This document shows positions 16,147-26,265 of a stretch of 47,210 bases of DNA, one piece after another (the stretch's first letter is position 1; the number at the start of each line of letters is the position of its first letter). The notes below the pieces were generated by a model. It was not told where the DNA came from and searched no databases. It was given only the letters and a program-made list of their open reading frames with translations. The DNA comes from Coemansia sp. RSA 922 (Eukaryota > Kickxellomycota > Kickxellomycetes > Kickxellales > Kickxellaceae), in contig JANBQS010000043.1 of assembly GCA_027577415.1 (NCBI GenBank), positions 1 through 47,210 of the forward strand. The letters are read 5' to 3'. A program made the position numbers and the translations under genes.

Positions 16147-18495
16147 TTAAAGGGTAATGCTACCGGAAGCAAAAGCAAGCGAATCAGTAGTAGACATTGC
16201 CGTTGTGCTTGAGGACATCAAGTCAGATACAGACTCGGAGGACGACAATACTACACTGCTTGACGCTAGAGGTGGCAGTGGGTCCAAAGATCCCTGTGTA
16301 GTAGCTCTTGATAACCCAAGAGCCGCCTCGCTTTTAGCAGACGCGATTAGCTGAGAGAGAGGCACTACAGTAGTTGTCTTTAGACCACCTGACTGAGAGC
16401 TAGTATCCAAGCTCAAAAAGAACGTAGCCGCAAACCCACCACCAGCAGGTGTAGCCTCAGTCGACGTGGCTAGTAGGTCAATGGGTGTCGAGGTGGTAGT
16501 CAGCAGGCCCAAGAATATGTCGTGTATGGCCGCCGTGGTTTTACTCGTCGTAAGCGGTGAGTCAAATAGGTTGGTTGCCACGTTCCACGCCGGCCGACTG
16601 GGCCCGTATGTGGATTGTAGTTGCGAAATCCTGGCCTTGTCAGCACTATCAACAATGGGGATAGCGATAGGGCCTAGCGGCAGAGCGTCATCGGTTCGGC
16701 TTGTGAGAGCACTGCTGTTGTCGTTGGTGCTGGCTGTAGCATCGGCTGATGGCGACTCGGATAGGCCAGTAGTGGACCCGCTGGCTGATATAGCTGTATC
16801 CGTGGCATTGGCGGACAATGTGGAGGCGGAGGTTGTCTTTTCGGCCATCTTCATAATCTTCTCGGCCAAGTCCGAGGGTATTGGCGTCGATACGCCGTTG
16901 ATAACCAGTATAGGAGCGCCCACATCGTTGAAGGTGATAAGCTTGCCCGACGAGCTGCTAGATGCAGAAGACGCCAACGCCTCGGTTGACGTATTCGTCG
17001 CTGACGGACTTGCCGACTCTGATGCTGAGAGCAATGTGCTGTTGCCTGTAGACGAGAGCGACTCTGACTTGAACTCTGACTTTGACACAGACGTTGCTGA
17101 CAAAGTTGATGACGCTGAGGTCGACGGCGGCAGAGTGGGTAGATTGGCGAATGGCGCAGTCGGAGTCCAAACAGACGTCGAAGAGGCGGATGTAGTCGTG
17201 ACAGTAACGTTGTCAGAGTCAGTTTTTGGACCGCGGCAAAGAGGACCGATATTATCGAGTGCGCTAATAAGCTCCGCATTATAATCGCTATGCAGGGACC
17301 AGGCCATCATACCCTTGAGGTTTTTCTTCTTTGCGTACTCGACTTTTTTATCGATAGAGGCCTGATCGTCGTACGAGATGAAACGGCGCATCGGCGGGTT
17401 GTACAACCAAGGAGTACTCGACTTATCGTCCCACACACGCACCCATTCGTCGCCCGTGGTATTGGTAGTTTTGAGTATACCTTGGTCACGCAAATGCTTG
17501 TATTGCCAGACGCCCGACATCGAGTTGACGTTTTCGCAGACATCGTACCAGAATGAGTCCTCGGCATCCCCTTGCGGCACGTCCTTGTCAAACGGTACGT
17601 ACATTTCGGCTCCTTCCTTTGCCGTTATTATATTGCGGGTCGTTAGCGAGCGCCCGTGGAAAGATACGCCGGCTATAAGCTTCTCAGCCGGCCATTTGGC
17701 CGCCAGCCACTGGTCGACTGCCTGAGTGTAGGAGAGTTGCATGCCGCGGTTATGCTGGTGCTCGAGCGGCGCATTGGGACCCGTAGTGTTGGACCAAGGA
17801 CCGTTAATATCAAAGGCCATGATTGAGGCAAAATCAACGTACTCGGCAAACGGACTAACATCCTTCATTGGCCCTTCTGCGTCGTCAAAGGGCTGTACAC
17901 GAACGGCCAAACTAACAAGTTTTTCAGAGTCGGGGAACCGCGCATGGAACGAAGCACGCAAAGCACGTAGGAAGCGCATAAAATTACCGGCATCCTCCTC
18001 AGCCGAGAATTTATTACATTTGGAGCCCTGACGACCGACATACTCCCAATCAATATCGACGCCATCCAGCTCGTGTTTTTCGACAAATGTACCAATAGCA
18101 TGAATCATTGTTGCGCGCTTATGTGTGTCCCGCATTATTGTCGATAGCCGATTCGAACCAGTCCATCCACCGATACTCAGAGATATCTTGGTTTGCTGTT
18201 TATGAGCATCGCGAACTAGAGTAGGCAAAAACCATTCGCCGTCAAATGTGAAATCTCCAGAGTCTGTGGGTACCGCGTGTGCTACGTTCAAGTGTGTTAT
18301 CTTGGGCCAGTCAATGTTCATTAGTGATTGGTGTTTCCATGTCTGGTAGTATCCGACTATGTATCGCGATGATGGACCGCAAGAAATTGGTGATGGAGGT
18401 GGAGTGGTGGTTTCGGCAGCATGCACAGACATTGGACCAGTGTGCATGATACACAGCAGGGCGACTGCCATAGCCGACAGCGACATTGGCAGCAT
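16147..18495 (-). CDS. Secreted or wall-anchored GH18 chitinase
   Basis: Hydrolyses beta-1,4 N-acetylglucosamine links in chitin. The 782-residue protein starts with a signal peptide (hydrophobic MAVALLCIMHTG, then HAAE). The GH18 barrel runs from about 44 to 425: YIVGYYQTW, substrate-site SLSIGGW (106-111) and the catalytic DGVDIDWEY, with the proton-donor E151. MAFDINGPWS and MMAWSLHSDY are further barrel motifs. The second half is a long Ser/Thr/Ala-rich tail, probably glycosylated and acting as a wall spacer; no hydrophobic GPI-type end is obvious, since the protein ends FASGSITL. In-frame Met at 4 and 9 are alternative starts. The product probably acts in wall remodelling or external chitin use. 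Confidence 0.93.
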   Translation of the reverse strand: MLPMSLSAMAVALLCIMHTGPMSVHAAETTTPPPSPISCGPSSRYIVGYYQTWKHQSLMNIDWPKITHLNVAHAVPTDSGDFTFDGEWFLPTLVRDAHKQQTKISLSIGGWTGSNRLSTIMRDTHKRATMIHAIGTFVEKHELDGVDIDWEYVGRQGSKCNKFSAEEDAGNFMRFLRALRASFHARFPDSEKLVSLAVRVQPFDDAEGPMKDVSPFAEYVDFASIMAFDINGPWSNTTGPNAPLEHQHNRGMQLSYTQAVDQWLAAKWPAEKLIAGVSFHGRSLTTRNIITAKEGAEMYVPFDKDVPQGDAEDSFWYDVCENVNSMSGVWQYKHLRDQGILKTTNTTGDEWVRVWDDKSSTPWLYNPPMRRFISYDDQASIDKKVEYAKKKNLKGMMAWSLHSDYNAELISALDNIGPLCRGPKTDSDNVTVTTTSASSTSVWTPTAPFANLPTLPPSTSASSTLSATSVSKSEFKSESLSSTGNSTLLSASESASPSATNTSTEALASSASSSSSGKLITFNDVGAPILVINGVSTPIPSDLAEKIMKMAEKTTSASTLSANATDTAISASGSTTGLSESPSADATASTNDNSSALTSRTDDALPLGPIAIPIVDSADKARISQLQSTYGPSRPAWNVATNLFDSPLTTSKTTAAIHDIFLGLLTTTSTPIDLLATSTEATPAGGGFAATFFLSLDTSSQSGGLKTTTVVPLSQLIASAKSEAALGLSRATTQGSLDPLPPLASSSVVLSSSESVSDLMSSSTTAMSTTDSLAFASGSITL

Positions 18496-18853
18496 GGCTA
18501 ACGAGCAAAATAAGTAAGGGTAAAAAGATATATGCTCTATAGAATTATGAAGAAATATGATAAATGTCGATTAGTGAAAAAAAAAAAAAAAAAAAAAAAA
18601 TTGGAACGAGAGAGCCAGAGTCTCACCAAGTGGAAAGGGGCAATTTTTTTTTTTTGGAGGAGCGCTAAAATAGACATTGCATTCTTGTGATGCGTGATGT
18701 CAAACTCTAGTCTTCGAAATATATGACGTAGACTCGTAAAGAATGCAACAAGTGCGGGGGGCACGAGTCTATAAACAAGAGCATCCCTAAATAAATGTTT
18801 TTTTTTTTTTTATTTGCAGTAAGTTTTGCGGAGAAAGAAAGAGGGATTATTTT
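18496..18853. promoter_or_regulatory. Chitinase promoter region
   Basis: 358 bp between two minus-strand genes, holding the chitinase promoter and the exportin-side border. It has an uninterrupted run of about 24 A (18577-18600) with a second T run near 18643, and a TATA-like ATATAT near 18718. On the minus strand the A run becomes a poly(dT) promoter tract. No gene is seen. Confidence 0.5.
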
Positions 18854-21800
18854 TTAAGGCAACAAGGAAGACAAATCAAAATGGTCATCGTTGTCGATTA
18901 CCGAGGCATTGTGGCCAGCCAATTTATTTGACCACGAACCATCCACATCATGCTCATTAGCCGATAGGTGTTTGGGTTTAGCAGGTTTGACTTGAGTTTT
19001 ATCCTCAAACAGTTTGCTTTTCTCGACAGCCAAAGCCGGCTGCAAAGCAACACGCAACAATGCCCTACGACGCTTAGACTCAGATTCCGAGACGATCAGC
19101 ATAAATGCATTCTCCACCGATACACGATCAACATTGTCAAGGACAGAAAGTGAGGAGACCAAGGCATGGCGGAAGGCTAATCCAGGGTCTCCAGCGACAT
19201 TCGACGTATTGGCTCCTGACGAGTGTCGGAACGACCAATTAACAGGCATACGCTCTACTATACTAGCGCTAAAGTAGATGAGATCGGCAATACCCAAAAT
19301 AACATGATCCTGAACATCAATAAGCAGTGGGTCGCAAAGCACCCCGATGAGTGCTGATACGCAGTCTGAGGCCAGCCATGCGAAGATACTAGAACAAGCA
19401 CCATGCGACGATGCTGTCAGCGACGAATCAAGTCGCGAGGTATACGAGGTAGCAGTAGACGCGAGCGCCGGCGTAGGTGGCTCATACATAGGCGTTAGTG
19501 CGATAAGAGCCAACGACGGAGTAAGCGATGCTAGCAACATGGCGACTCGGTTCACGGCCTGAGTATCGCTAAACTTTAGAGCTGATAGACAGGCGGTTAG
19601 CGTAGCGGCAAACATATCGGGAGTATGTAGTAGCCAAGATCCCAGCGCAGGGTTACCAGTATTAGGCTTATTAGCTACGTCGATGGCCACACGCGCCGAG
19701 CTCATCAGGTCATGCTCAATCTGAGTGGCATCAGGAATCCAATACATGATTGCGGAGAGAAGCTCGGCTAGTAGCTGGCTCCATGCACGGGTCCAATCGC
19801 GGATAACAGCGTCACGGGCTATTTCAGTACCGACATCTCGCTCAGAGTTACTGGTGACTTGTGAGTTGCGTTGAGCTAGGGCCTGCCACTCAGCGCCCAG
19901 CTGCTCAGTACAAAAGGCAAACAGTGGGCCTAACCACGCTGGAATGAAAGCCGCCACTGCATCAGCTCCACGTCGACTACTGTCTTGACCTGGCCAATTA
20001 CCGACAGTGCGCAATACTGGACGCATAACCTCGACAAGCAACAAACGCCAGTGTCTAGCAGTCAGTGTTGGCGCATCAGCGAACAGACATCCAGTAAAAT
20101 TGTTAGCCATCTCGTCCGATCCACTAAACAACTCTGGCAAATGTACTAGTTTGCCCAAACACCGGTACGCGTGTCCTCTTAGAACAGCCAAGGAATTCTG
20201 CACATCGCGAGCCTCCTTCACCATAGGCCCTCCCCCCACAGCAGTGGTATCGTCAGTAGAAATACCGTCGGCAGCTACTCCGAATAAACGATCGTGCGCT
20301 TGCGCTGATTGCCACGGCAAGTGCTGCCAGTGAGCCGGGTTCCATAGAGCATGGATACAGCGGATAAGCAATAAAATGGGCTGTGCCAAGTCATCGACAT
20401 AATCGCTCCACACTGCCGCCAACCCCGTCTCGCTATTGCCCAATGTGCGGTTAAGGCAGATGTACAGCATCGACAGTGTATTCGACAACTGACCACGCCG
20501 AGCACGAGCCTCCTCATCCACATTACTGTTACTGGCGAATGCCTGGTCCAAGTGCGGCAGCCCCAGAAACTCGATAAACGCAGTGGGTGACTGCAGTGAC
20601 AAAGACGACAGGGCCTTCAGGGCTTGGACCATGGGCTGAATGACAGGCTGGGCCAGGGCCTTGCGCTCAGGAAGACTGCAGGTAGTAGCGCCGGCAATCA
20701 GAGCCAATTGGAACTCGCGCAAATAGCTCTTCACTGGCAGCGACACTGCAGGATCGGCGATACGCTCCTGTACCAGCAGCGAGAGATCAGTGTATACCAG
20801 CATTAGCGAATCGGGGATAGTCGAGGCAATGCGCACTAATGACGCTGTAGCGCGGCGGGCTACCACCAACGCCTGATCGGCAGAGGAACTGTGCAGGCAC
20901 GATGCGCATTTCTGTAGTACAGCCATAAGCAAATCGCGTGGAGCTCCATCGGTAGAGTTGTTAATGGCTGTGGGGCGTAGCAAAAACGCAAACGACGGAA
21001 GCGTCGCCAGCTGCCGAGTCGCCAATTGCACATAGTCTCCCTGAGGACACATGTATTGGACTACGAGTCGACCCAACTCATAGCACGGGGCTCTGGCTCC
21101 CTGCACCTGTGCCATTCTAACAGCGTCGCTTTCTTCCAAGGCATGCTGCTCAAACTCGTCCAGGGCAGCGAGCACCGTGTCGACGATCATAAACGCGGCC
21201 TCAACGACGGCCATTGGCTGATCAGTGCTACCGAATACTGGGGCGAGTGATGGAAGAATCCATCCGACGAACCCTGCAGGGTCGATCTGACACATACCGC
21301 GGACAATGCCTAGTAGCCGATTCCGCACGTCGCCAGTGAGAAATCCGCGCAACTCCCCCACACTCTCAAATTCCGCCGCCTCATCCTCGTCCACTCCAGC
21401 CGAGCCGTGATTGCCTTGGTGGAGTACGTGGGCAGCACGACATACGCCGAATAGCGCCTGAGTAGCGTGCTCAGTCAACGCCCCAAACGCCGAGGCTACC
21501 TGAGGCACCCGTGCTACTGCTGCGTGCTTGAGGATACCAGTACCCCAGCAGCCCCAAACGGGCGCTGCCACCGTATACCTAGCGTCCCTGCTCATTGCTA
21601 CCAAAAGCTCGACGAATTGCTCTGGCTGCGGCAGCACATTGGAGTCTAGCTTTTTGCGCGTCCAGTGCAAAGTAACCAAGTTGGCGCAAGCCGTCGCCAG
21701 GCTGCGAGCAACCACAAGGGCCTCGCTCGAGTCGTCCCAGAAATTATCAACGGCGTTGGGTAAAGTAGTTCCGTATGCCTGCGCCATAGCACTTAGTGCC

Positions 21801-22804
21801 TCGGGCAGCTGTGCCATTTGCAATAGCACAGCATCGCGGTCTTCGCCACTCGCCACATTGCGCCTCGAAATGGTCTCCAGGGCCTCGCTGGCTCGACGCC
21901 GGACAACATCGCTGCGCACTAATAGGGCAGCGGCCAAGCGCGGAATGAGTTGGGTGGAAACTAGCGCCCGGATGGGAACCCAGTCTGCATATACGGCAAT
22001 AGTATCGATGACTGCCACTAGCTGAGTCTCTTGCGCGTCGCCAAGTTCCTTCATACCAGCGCTCGAGGCTGTTAGCTCGCTGGCATACTGCGCCCACCGC
22101 AGCAGCCACCCCTCCTCGTTTCCGGGCTCCAAAACGACTAGCGACACGGCCTTTGACTTTTTGCCACCTGCAGTAGCGGGCGTAGTGGTGTCTGATGATA
22201 GACGATATCCCGATGGATACAACTCTACCACTACAGCCTTGGGCAACAATGCTCCAACAATACCATTGGTCAAATGGCTCTTGCGGATAGTCACTACGGG
22301 GTCCCTGTCATAGACAAACATCTCTTCACCAAGAGTCCGCCACACGCTCAATGCCATTTCACGACCCTCGGCCGACTGCGAGTAAAGCCGCATCAACTGC
22401 TCGCTGAGATTAGTCCACCCGGCTGACAACCATGCCCTGACGATAAGCATCACAAGGATTGACACTAGCTTCTCTCTGATATATGGCTTGTCGTCGCGGG
22501 TGAGATTGAATATCAGCTCTAGCACTTTGTCCCGAATTGCTATACACCCCTGAGCGTCTAGTCCACTGGTACCGCCCCAGCGGTGGCGAATCGCGTACTC
22601 GACTACTTGGAGTCCAAAATGACGTACCATCGGTGGGTATTGGTTTCCCGGGTTGGCTAGGTAGAACCCGTAGGCTGGGGCTTCAGGGTCATTGCGTACT
22701 TGTTGGCATACTGCTTCGGCCTCACGACGTTGCTCAGCCGAGGTGTCGCTGCTGTAGACCAAGTCAAGAGCCTGAATGACCTTTTGCACTACGGCGCTAT
22801 CCAT
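18854..22804 (-). CDS. MSN5: Exportin-5 / Msn5-type nuclear transport receptor
   Basis: A Ran-dependent karyopherin-beta that exports phosphoproteins and RNA-protein cargo from the nucleus (and imports some, as known for yeast Msn5). The 1316 residues form one uninterrupted exon. The N-terminal region has ALDLVYSSDTSAEQRREAEAVCQQ followed by YPPMVRHFGLQVVEYAIRHRW, typical of the exportin-5 group, then KLVSILVMLIVRAW. The remainder is helical HEAT-type sequence, consistent with the family's usual length of roughly 1200 residues. The C-terminus is charged (KPAKPKHLSANEHDVDGSW). It is divergent from the Spb4 gene, with 209 bp between starts. The main alternative would be another karyopherin class. 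Confidence 0.9.
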   Translation of the reverse strand: MDSAVVQKVIQALDLVYSSDTSAEQRREAEAVCQQVRNDPEAPAYGFYLANPGNQYPPMVRHFGLQVVEYAIRHRWGGTSGLDAQGCIAIRDKVLELIFNLTRDDKPYIREKLVSILVMLIVRAWLSAGWTNLSEQLMRLYSQSAEGREMALSVWRTLGEEMFVYDRDPVVTIRKSHLTNGIVGALLPKAVVVELYPSGYRLSSDTTTPATAGGKKSKAVSLVVLEPGNEEGWLLRWAQYASELTASSAGMKELGDAQETQLVAVIDTIAVYADWVPIRALVSTQLIPRLAAALLVRSDVVRRRASEALETISRRNVASGEDRDAVLLQMAQLPEALSAMAQAYGTTLPNAVDNFWDDSSEALVVARSLATACANLVTLHWTRKKLDSNVLPQPEQFVELLVAMSRDARYTVAAPVWGCWGTGILKHAAVARVPQVASAFGALTEHATQALFGVCRAAHVLHQGNHGSAGVDEDEAAEFESVGELRGFLTGDVRNRLLGIVRGMCQIDPAGFVGWILPSLAPVFGSTDQPMAVVEAAFMIVDTVLAALDEFEQHALEESDAVRMAQVQGARAPCYELGRLVVQYMCPQGDYVQLATRQLATLPSFAFLLRPTAINNSTDGAPRDLLMAVLQKCASCLHSSSADQALVVARRATASLVRIASTIPDSLMLVYTDLSLLVQERIADPAVSLPVKSYLREFQLALIAGATTCSLPERKALAQPVIQPMVQALKALSSLSLQSPTAFIEFLGLPHLDQAFASNSNVDEEARARRGQLSNTLSMLYICLNRTLGNSETGLAAVWSDYVDDLAQPILLLIRCIHALWNPAHWQHLPWQSAQAHDRLFGVAADGISTDDTTAVGGGPMVKEARDVQNSLAVLRGHAYRCLGKLVHLPELFSGSDEMANNFTGCLFADAPTLTARHWRLLLVEVMRPVLRTVGNWPGQDSSRRGADAVAAFIPAWLGPLFAFCTEQLGAEWQALAQRNSQVTSNSERDVGTEIARDAVIRDWTRAWSQLLAELLSAIMYWIPDATQIEHDLMSSARVAIDVANKPNTGNPALGSWLLHTPDMFAATLTACLSALKFSDTQAVNRVAMLLASLTPSLALIALTPMYEPPTPALASTATSYTSRLDSSLTASSHGACSSIFAWLASDCVSALIGVLCDPLLIDVQDHVILGIADLIYFSASIVERMPVNWSFRHSSGANTSNVAGDPGLAFRHALVSSLSVLDNVDRVSVENAFMLIVSESESKRRRALLRVALQPALAVEKSKLFEDKTQVKPAKPKHLSANEHDVDGSWSNKLAGHNASVIDNDDHFDLSSLLP

Positions 22805-23013
22805 ATTGAAATAGAGAATAATAATAATAAAGTAAGAGACAAAAAAGCAAGCTGTGTACTTTTTTTTTTGTATTGATGTTGATGTTATGCCTAATATTTT
22901 AGCTGATCAAGACACTCGAAATCAACATATTTTTTTTTTCCTCTAACGATCTATTTTTTTTTCTCTTCTTTCTTCTGTTTGGTCTAATTTCGTATAGTTT
23001 TTGTTTTGTTCTT
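22805..23013. promoter_or_regulatory. Divergent promoter, exportin / Spb4
   Basis: A short 209-bp shared gap with T-rich tracts on the + strand near 22860, 22930 and 22955, and no clear TATA box. Confidence 0.5.
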
Positions 23014-25464
23014 ATGGCGGAATCAGTCGTGCCTACCTTTGGTCGGCCTTGGACGGCGTTGCAGCCAGCTTTGAGCCAGGCGATGCTCGACGCAGTATCC
23101 AGTCTCGGCTTTGAAAACATGACTCCCGTACAAGAAGCGACTATCCCAGCCTTTATCCAGAACCGCGACGTAGTAGTTGAAGCCGCTACAGGATCAGGCA
23201 AAACCCTATCGTTTCTCATCCCGATGCTGGAGCTACTACAGCGCAAGCGAACCCGACTATCGCACACCGAAGTAGGTGCGATAGTGATATCGCCTACTCG
23301 CGAATTGGCTCGTCAGATATTCACTGTTCTCCAAGAACTTTTGAAACTGACTGGACTCGGATATACAGCGCACTTGGTAGTGGGTGGATCGTCGTCAGCT
23401 ACGAATACGGCGGACGAAATGTCGGTACTCAAAGAATTGGGACCAGATATTCTTATTGGAACACCTGGTCGCCTCGAGGATGTTTTGTGTGGTAGGCTAC
23501 GTAATGGCAAGAGACTTAAATCGGGTATGATCACGGCTTCCGGCGGCGTTAGAGGTCGGCCTAGTGCCTCTGCTGCCAAACTCGAGGTGCTGGTGCTTGA
23601 TGAGGCTGATCGTTTGCTGGATATGGGGTTTGAGGCCTCGCTGACTGCCATTTTTTCGGCCTTGCCCAAGCAGCGTCGTACGGGTCTATTCTCGGCTACT
23701 ATGAGCGAGGCATTAGGCCAATTGGTTCGTACTGGATTGCGTAACCCTGTGCGTGTGCAAGTACAGGTCCGCGACCGCGCTGATGACGGCGGTGCTGAGC
23801 GGCGTATTCCAGCATCCCTGGCGATCAGATACTTGGTCTGTCCTCCGGACCGCAAGTTGGCTCAGATCTTGCGATTGATCCAGACTACGGGCTCGTTAAA
23901 GTACATTGTGTATTTTAGTACTTGTGCTGCCGTCGATTACTTTTACCGCCTACTGCGTCGGATGCTCAGCCCCGTGCCCACCGTAGTTCCTGGCGGTAAG
24001 CGTGCGATGAGGGAGGAGAAGGACCGCCTACGCGAGCATTTCAGTTATGGTGCTTCTATTTCAGTGCATTCGCTGCATGGCCAGATGGTGCAGAGTAAGC
24101 GTCAGGCTACCTACGAGTCCTTTTCTGCCATTCCGCCTGGCGAGGCTGCTATCCTATTGTGTACTGATGTGGCTAGTCGTGGATTGGATATTCCGGACGT
24201 AGACTGTGTTATTCAGTGGGATCCGCCGACCGACCCAAAGTCATTTGCTCATCGCTGTGGTCGTACAGCTCGTGCTGGTCGTTCGGGCAAAGCCTTGGTG
24301 TTTTTGAGTCCAGGAGCTGAAGAGACTTATATCGACTTTTTGGCACTACGCAAGATCCCCATGTCACCCGCCGACTACCTATGGCAAGACTCTGACGGCG
24401 CAGTGACTACCGAGGCACCAGCCGACGCCATTTCTCTCGTAGTAGAGGACGACGAGGATGATAGTTTGGAGGAGACCGACGATTGCGAGGATATGGATGA
24501 TGAAGAGGCGGCAAAGATCAAAAAGGACGAGGAAAAGAAACGTAGACGCAAAAGACGCTGCCGTAACCAGGATCAGCTCAGCAAGTATCCGGCCGACACT
24601 CGCAGCGACGCCCTTTTGGAGCTAGTACGTGGATTGGCGGCAACTGACCGTGATATTTACGACCGTGGTAAACTGGCATTCGTTTCGTTCGTGCAGTCTT
24701 ACTCAAAGCACGAGGCATCTTTTATCTTTCGTCTGAAAGAATTGCCTATTATCGAGGTTGCTAAAGGATTTGCTCTTTTGCATTTGCCCAGTATGCCCGA
24801 ATTACGTGGTCGCCCTGTCAGTCGCTTTGTACCCTTTGCCATTGACACTGATACTATCCCGTTACTCGACAGTAAGCGCGAGGCTCATCGACTAGAAAAG
24901 ATGGAAAAGGCCAGATTGGCTGCATCCCAGCCTAAACCCGACGACTCTGATGACGATGATTCGAAGAAGAAAAAGAAACAAAAGAAGAATAATAATACTG
25001 ATGCTTGGACCGACGCCAAAGAAGCCAAGGACCGTGCACGTGAGCGCAAACTGAAACGTATTAAGCGTCGTGATGCTGTAGCCAGCGTTGAGGAAGCGCG
25101 GCTTATGGAGGAGATTGAAGATCCAAAGATCCGCGAGGCTATGGCCAAGGACCCGTTGTTGGCGAAGCGTATGATCAGTCGTCGTGATAAATCTCTGCGC
25201 GATATGGCTGAGATTTCAGCTCAAAAGACCCAGCACAGTCGCCAGTCTGAACAGCGGTCGCTTGACGATATTATCGCCGATGCACGGTCCTCCAAACGCT
25301 ACCAACACGACTCGTCGTCATCGTCGGATGAGGATAGTTGGGAGGCTTTGGCTCGCAAAGAAGCTATTCGCAAGAAACTGGCTGCTAAGGGTAAACAGCA
25401 GCGTAAGCGGTTTACGTTCAATCCTGGGTTCTCTGATAATGAGGAAGGAAATGAGAGTACTTAG
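23014..25464 (+). CDS. SPB4: DEAD-box RNA helicase Spb4/DDX55
   Basis: A nucleolar ATP-dependent RNA helicase for 60S ribosomal subunit assembly. The 816 residues carry Q-motif MTPVQEATIPAF, motif I ATGSGKT, Ia PTRELARQ, TPGRLED, motif II DEAD (from D196), motif III SAT, HSLHGQM, motif V TDVASRGLDIPDVD and motif VI HRCGRTARAG. The Spb4-specific part follows, with YIDFLALRKIPM and the DUF4217-like block LAFVSFVQSYSKHEASFIFRLKEL. The C-terminus is very Lys/Arg/Asp/Ser-rich, as usual for nucleolar factors. It is longer than the yeast protein because of an acidic-basic insert near 475-530 and inserts between the early motifs. Single exon. It converges on the Tim17-family gene with 23 bp between the stops. 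Confidence 0.94.
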   Translation: MAESVVPTFGRPWTALQPALSQAMLDAVSSLGFENMTPVQEATIPAFIQNRDVVVEAATGSGKTLSFLIPMLELLQRKRTRLSHTEVGAIVISPTRELARQIFTVLQELLKLTGLGYTAHLVVGGSSSATNTADEMSVLKELGPDILIGTPGRLEDVLCGRLRNGKRLKSGMITASGGVRGRPSASAAKLEVLVLDEADRLLDMGFEASLTAIFSALPKQRRTGLFSATMSEALGQLVRTGLRNPVRVQVQVRDRADDGGAERRIPASLAIRYLVCPPDRKLAQILRLIQTTGSLKYIVYFSTCAAVDYFYRLLRRMLSPVPTVVPGGKRAMREEKDRLREHFSYGASISVHSLHGQMVQSKRQATYESFSAIPPGEAAILLCTDVASRGLDIPDVDCVIQWDPPTDPKSFAHRCGRTARAGRSGKALVFLSPGAEETYIDFLALRKIPMSPADYLWQDSDGAVTTEAPADAISLVVEDDEDDSLEETDDCEDMDDEEAAKIKKDEEKKRRRKRRCRNQDQLSKYPADTRSDALLELVRGLAATDRDIYDRGKLAFVSFVQSYSKHEASFIFRLKELPIIEVAKGFALLHLPSMPELRGRPVSRFVPFAIDTDTIPLLDSKREAHRLEKMEKARLAASQPKPDDSDDDDSKKKKKQKKNNNTDAWTDAKEAKDRARERKLKRIKRRDAVASVEEARLMEEIEDPKIREAMAKDPLLAKRMISRRDKSLRDMAEISAQKTQHSRQSEQRSLDDIIADARSSKRYQHDSSSSSDEDSWEALARKEAIRKKLAAKGKQQRKRFTFNPGFSDNEEGNEST

Positions 25465-25487
25465 ATATACATATAAAAATATATTCG

Positions 25488-26048
25488 TTATGTCATTTTG
25501 CGTCGTGCCCATTCGATATAAGCGGGTGTTGCTTTTGTTTCGGACTTTAGTGTATTTGCCATGTCTTGCAGTCCGCCAACTACGAGGCCTACGCCTAGAC
25601 CAGCGATACATGCACGTTTGGTACTGGATCTAGGCAATCTAGCTACAAGCGAGACACCAACAGCAGTAGCCAGACCAGCGACTGCCGAGCTAGCAGCTTG
25701 TACTTCGCCTATAGCTTGATCCACAGCCATTTCTACTGTTGCGAATGCCATTACGCATGCGCCAACTCTTGTAGCATATTTGGCTGCGCCTCGCATTGCG
25801 CCTAATATTACGCGGTAGTTTTTCCACTTTTGGTAAAAGAACCAACCTTGCACAGTTGTTGGCAATCGATGTGCTCGTTCGGCTAGGTATTGTCGGCCTG
25901 ATAGTTGTCCGCCTATTAATCCGCCACATACTGCGCCTACACCACCACCTACTACTGCTGTTACAGCTAGGCGATCTATAGGATCCATTCGCATCCGACG
26001 TAGCGGAGATGGGGTGGAATTAGAGCTGCTTTCTTTAGATTCAGACAT
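25488..26048 (-). CDS. Tim17/Tim22/Tim23-family membrane protein
   Basis: A 186-residue protein with about four hydrophobic, Gly/Ala-rich helices (AVVGGGVGAVCGGLIGG; ATRVGACVMAFATVEMAV; SAVAGLATAVGVSLVA; IAGLGVGLVVGGLQDMA). The Gly-rich packing and the pattern Arg-Val-Gly followed by F-x-T-V-E after a loop fit the Tim17/22/23 superfamily, probably in the mitochondrial inner membrane. TIMMDC1-like complex I assembly proteins also have this arrangement, so the exact role (import channel or assembly factor) is open. The N-terminus is Ser-rich. It is convergent with Spb4 and divergent from the P-type ATPase (217 bp). Confidence 0.72.
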   Translation of the reverse strand: MSESKESSSNSTPSPLRRMRMDPIDRLAVTAVVGGGVGAVCGGLIGGQLSGRQYLAERAHRLPTTVQGWFFYQKWKNYRVILGAMRGAAKYATRVGACVMAFATVEMAVDQAIGEVQAASSAVAGLATAVGVSLVARLPRSSTKRACIAGLGVGLVVGGLQDMANTLKSETKATPAYIEWARRKMT

Positions 26049-26265
26049 TTACAAAAAGCAAAATATCATATTGAAATATAAAGGTGTTTTGGAATAATTT
26101 TTTTTTGTCAAATTTCTCATTTTTACCATAATGTATTTTTCTCTATTTGTGTGATGGATATGGGCAACACCACTGCTGACTTTGATTGCCCGCTCCCTTT
26201 TTAGCTTTGTATCCCTCCTTTGTGTTGTAATTATTTTTATTTTTTGTATTCTTTTTCACAAAATC
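26049..26265. promoter_or_regulatory. Divergent promoter, Tim17-family / P-type ATPase
   Basis: 217 bp with T-rich runs near 26100 and 26236; no clear TATA box. Confidence 0.45.

Noticed and set aside
16466..17284. 272-codon plus-strand frame opposite the chitinase tail
   Set aside because: It mirrors the Ser/Thr/Ala-rich repeat coding on the other strand, where biased codons leave the opposite strand open; no motif of its own.
18148..18160. GATTCGAACC, resembling a tRNA T-loop in reverse
   Set aside because: It lies inside the chitinase coding sequence and no cloverleaf arms or acceptor stem can be formed around it.
18577..18600. Run of about 24 A as a retroposed poly(A) tail
   Set aside because: No target-site duplication or element body is visible next to it; a promoter poly(dA:dT) tract explains it better.
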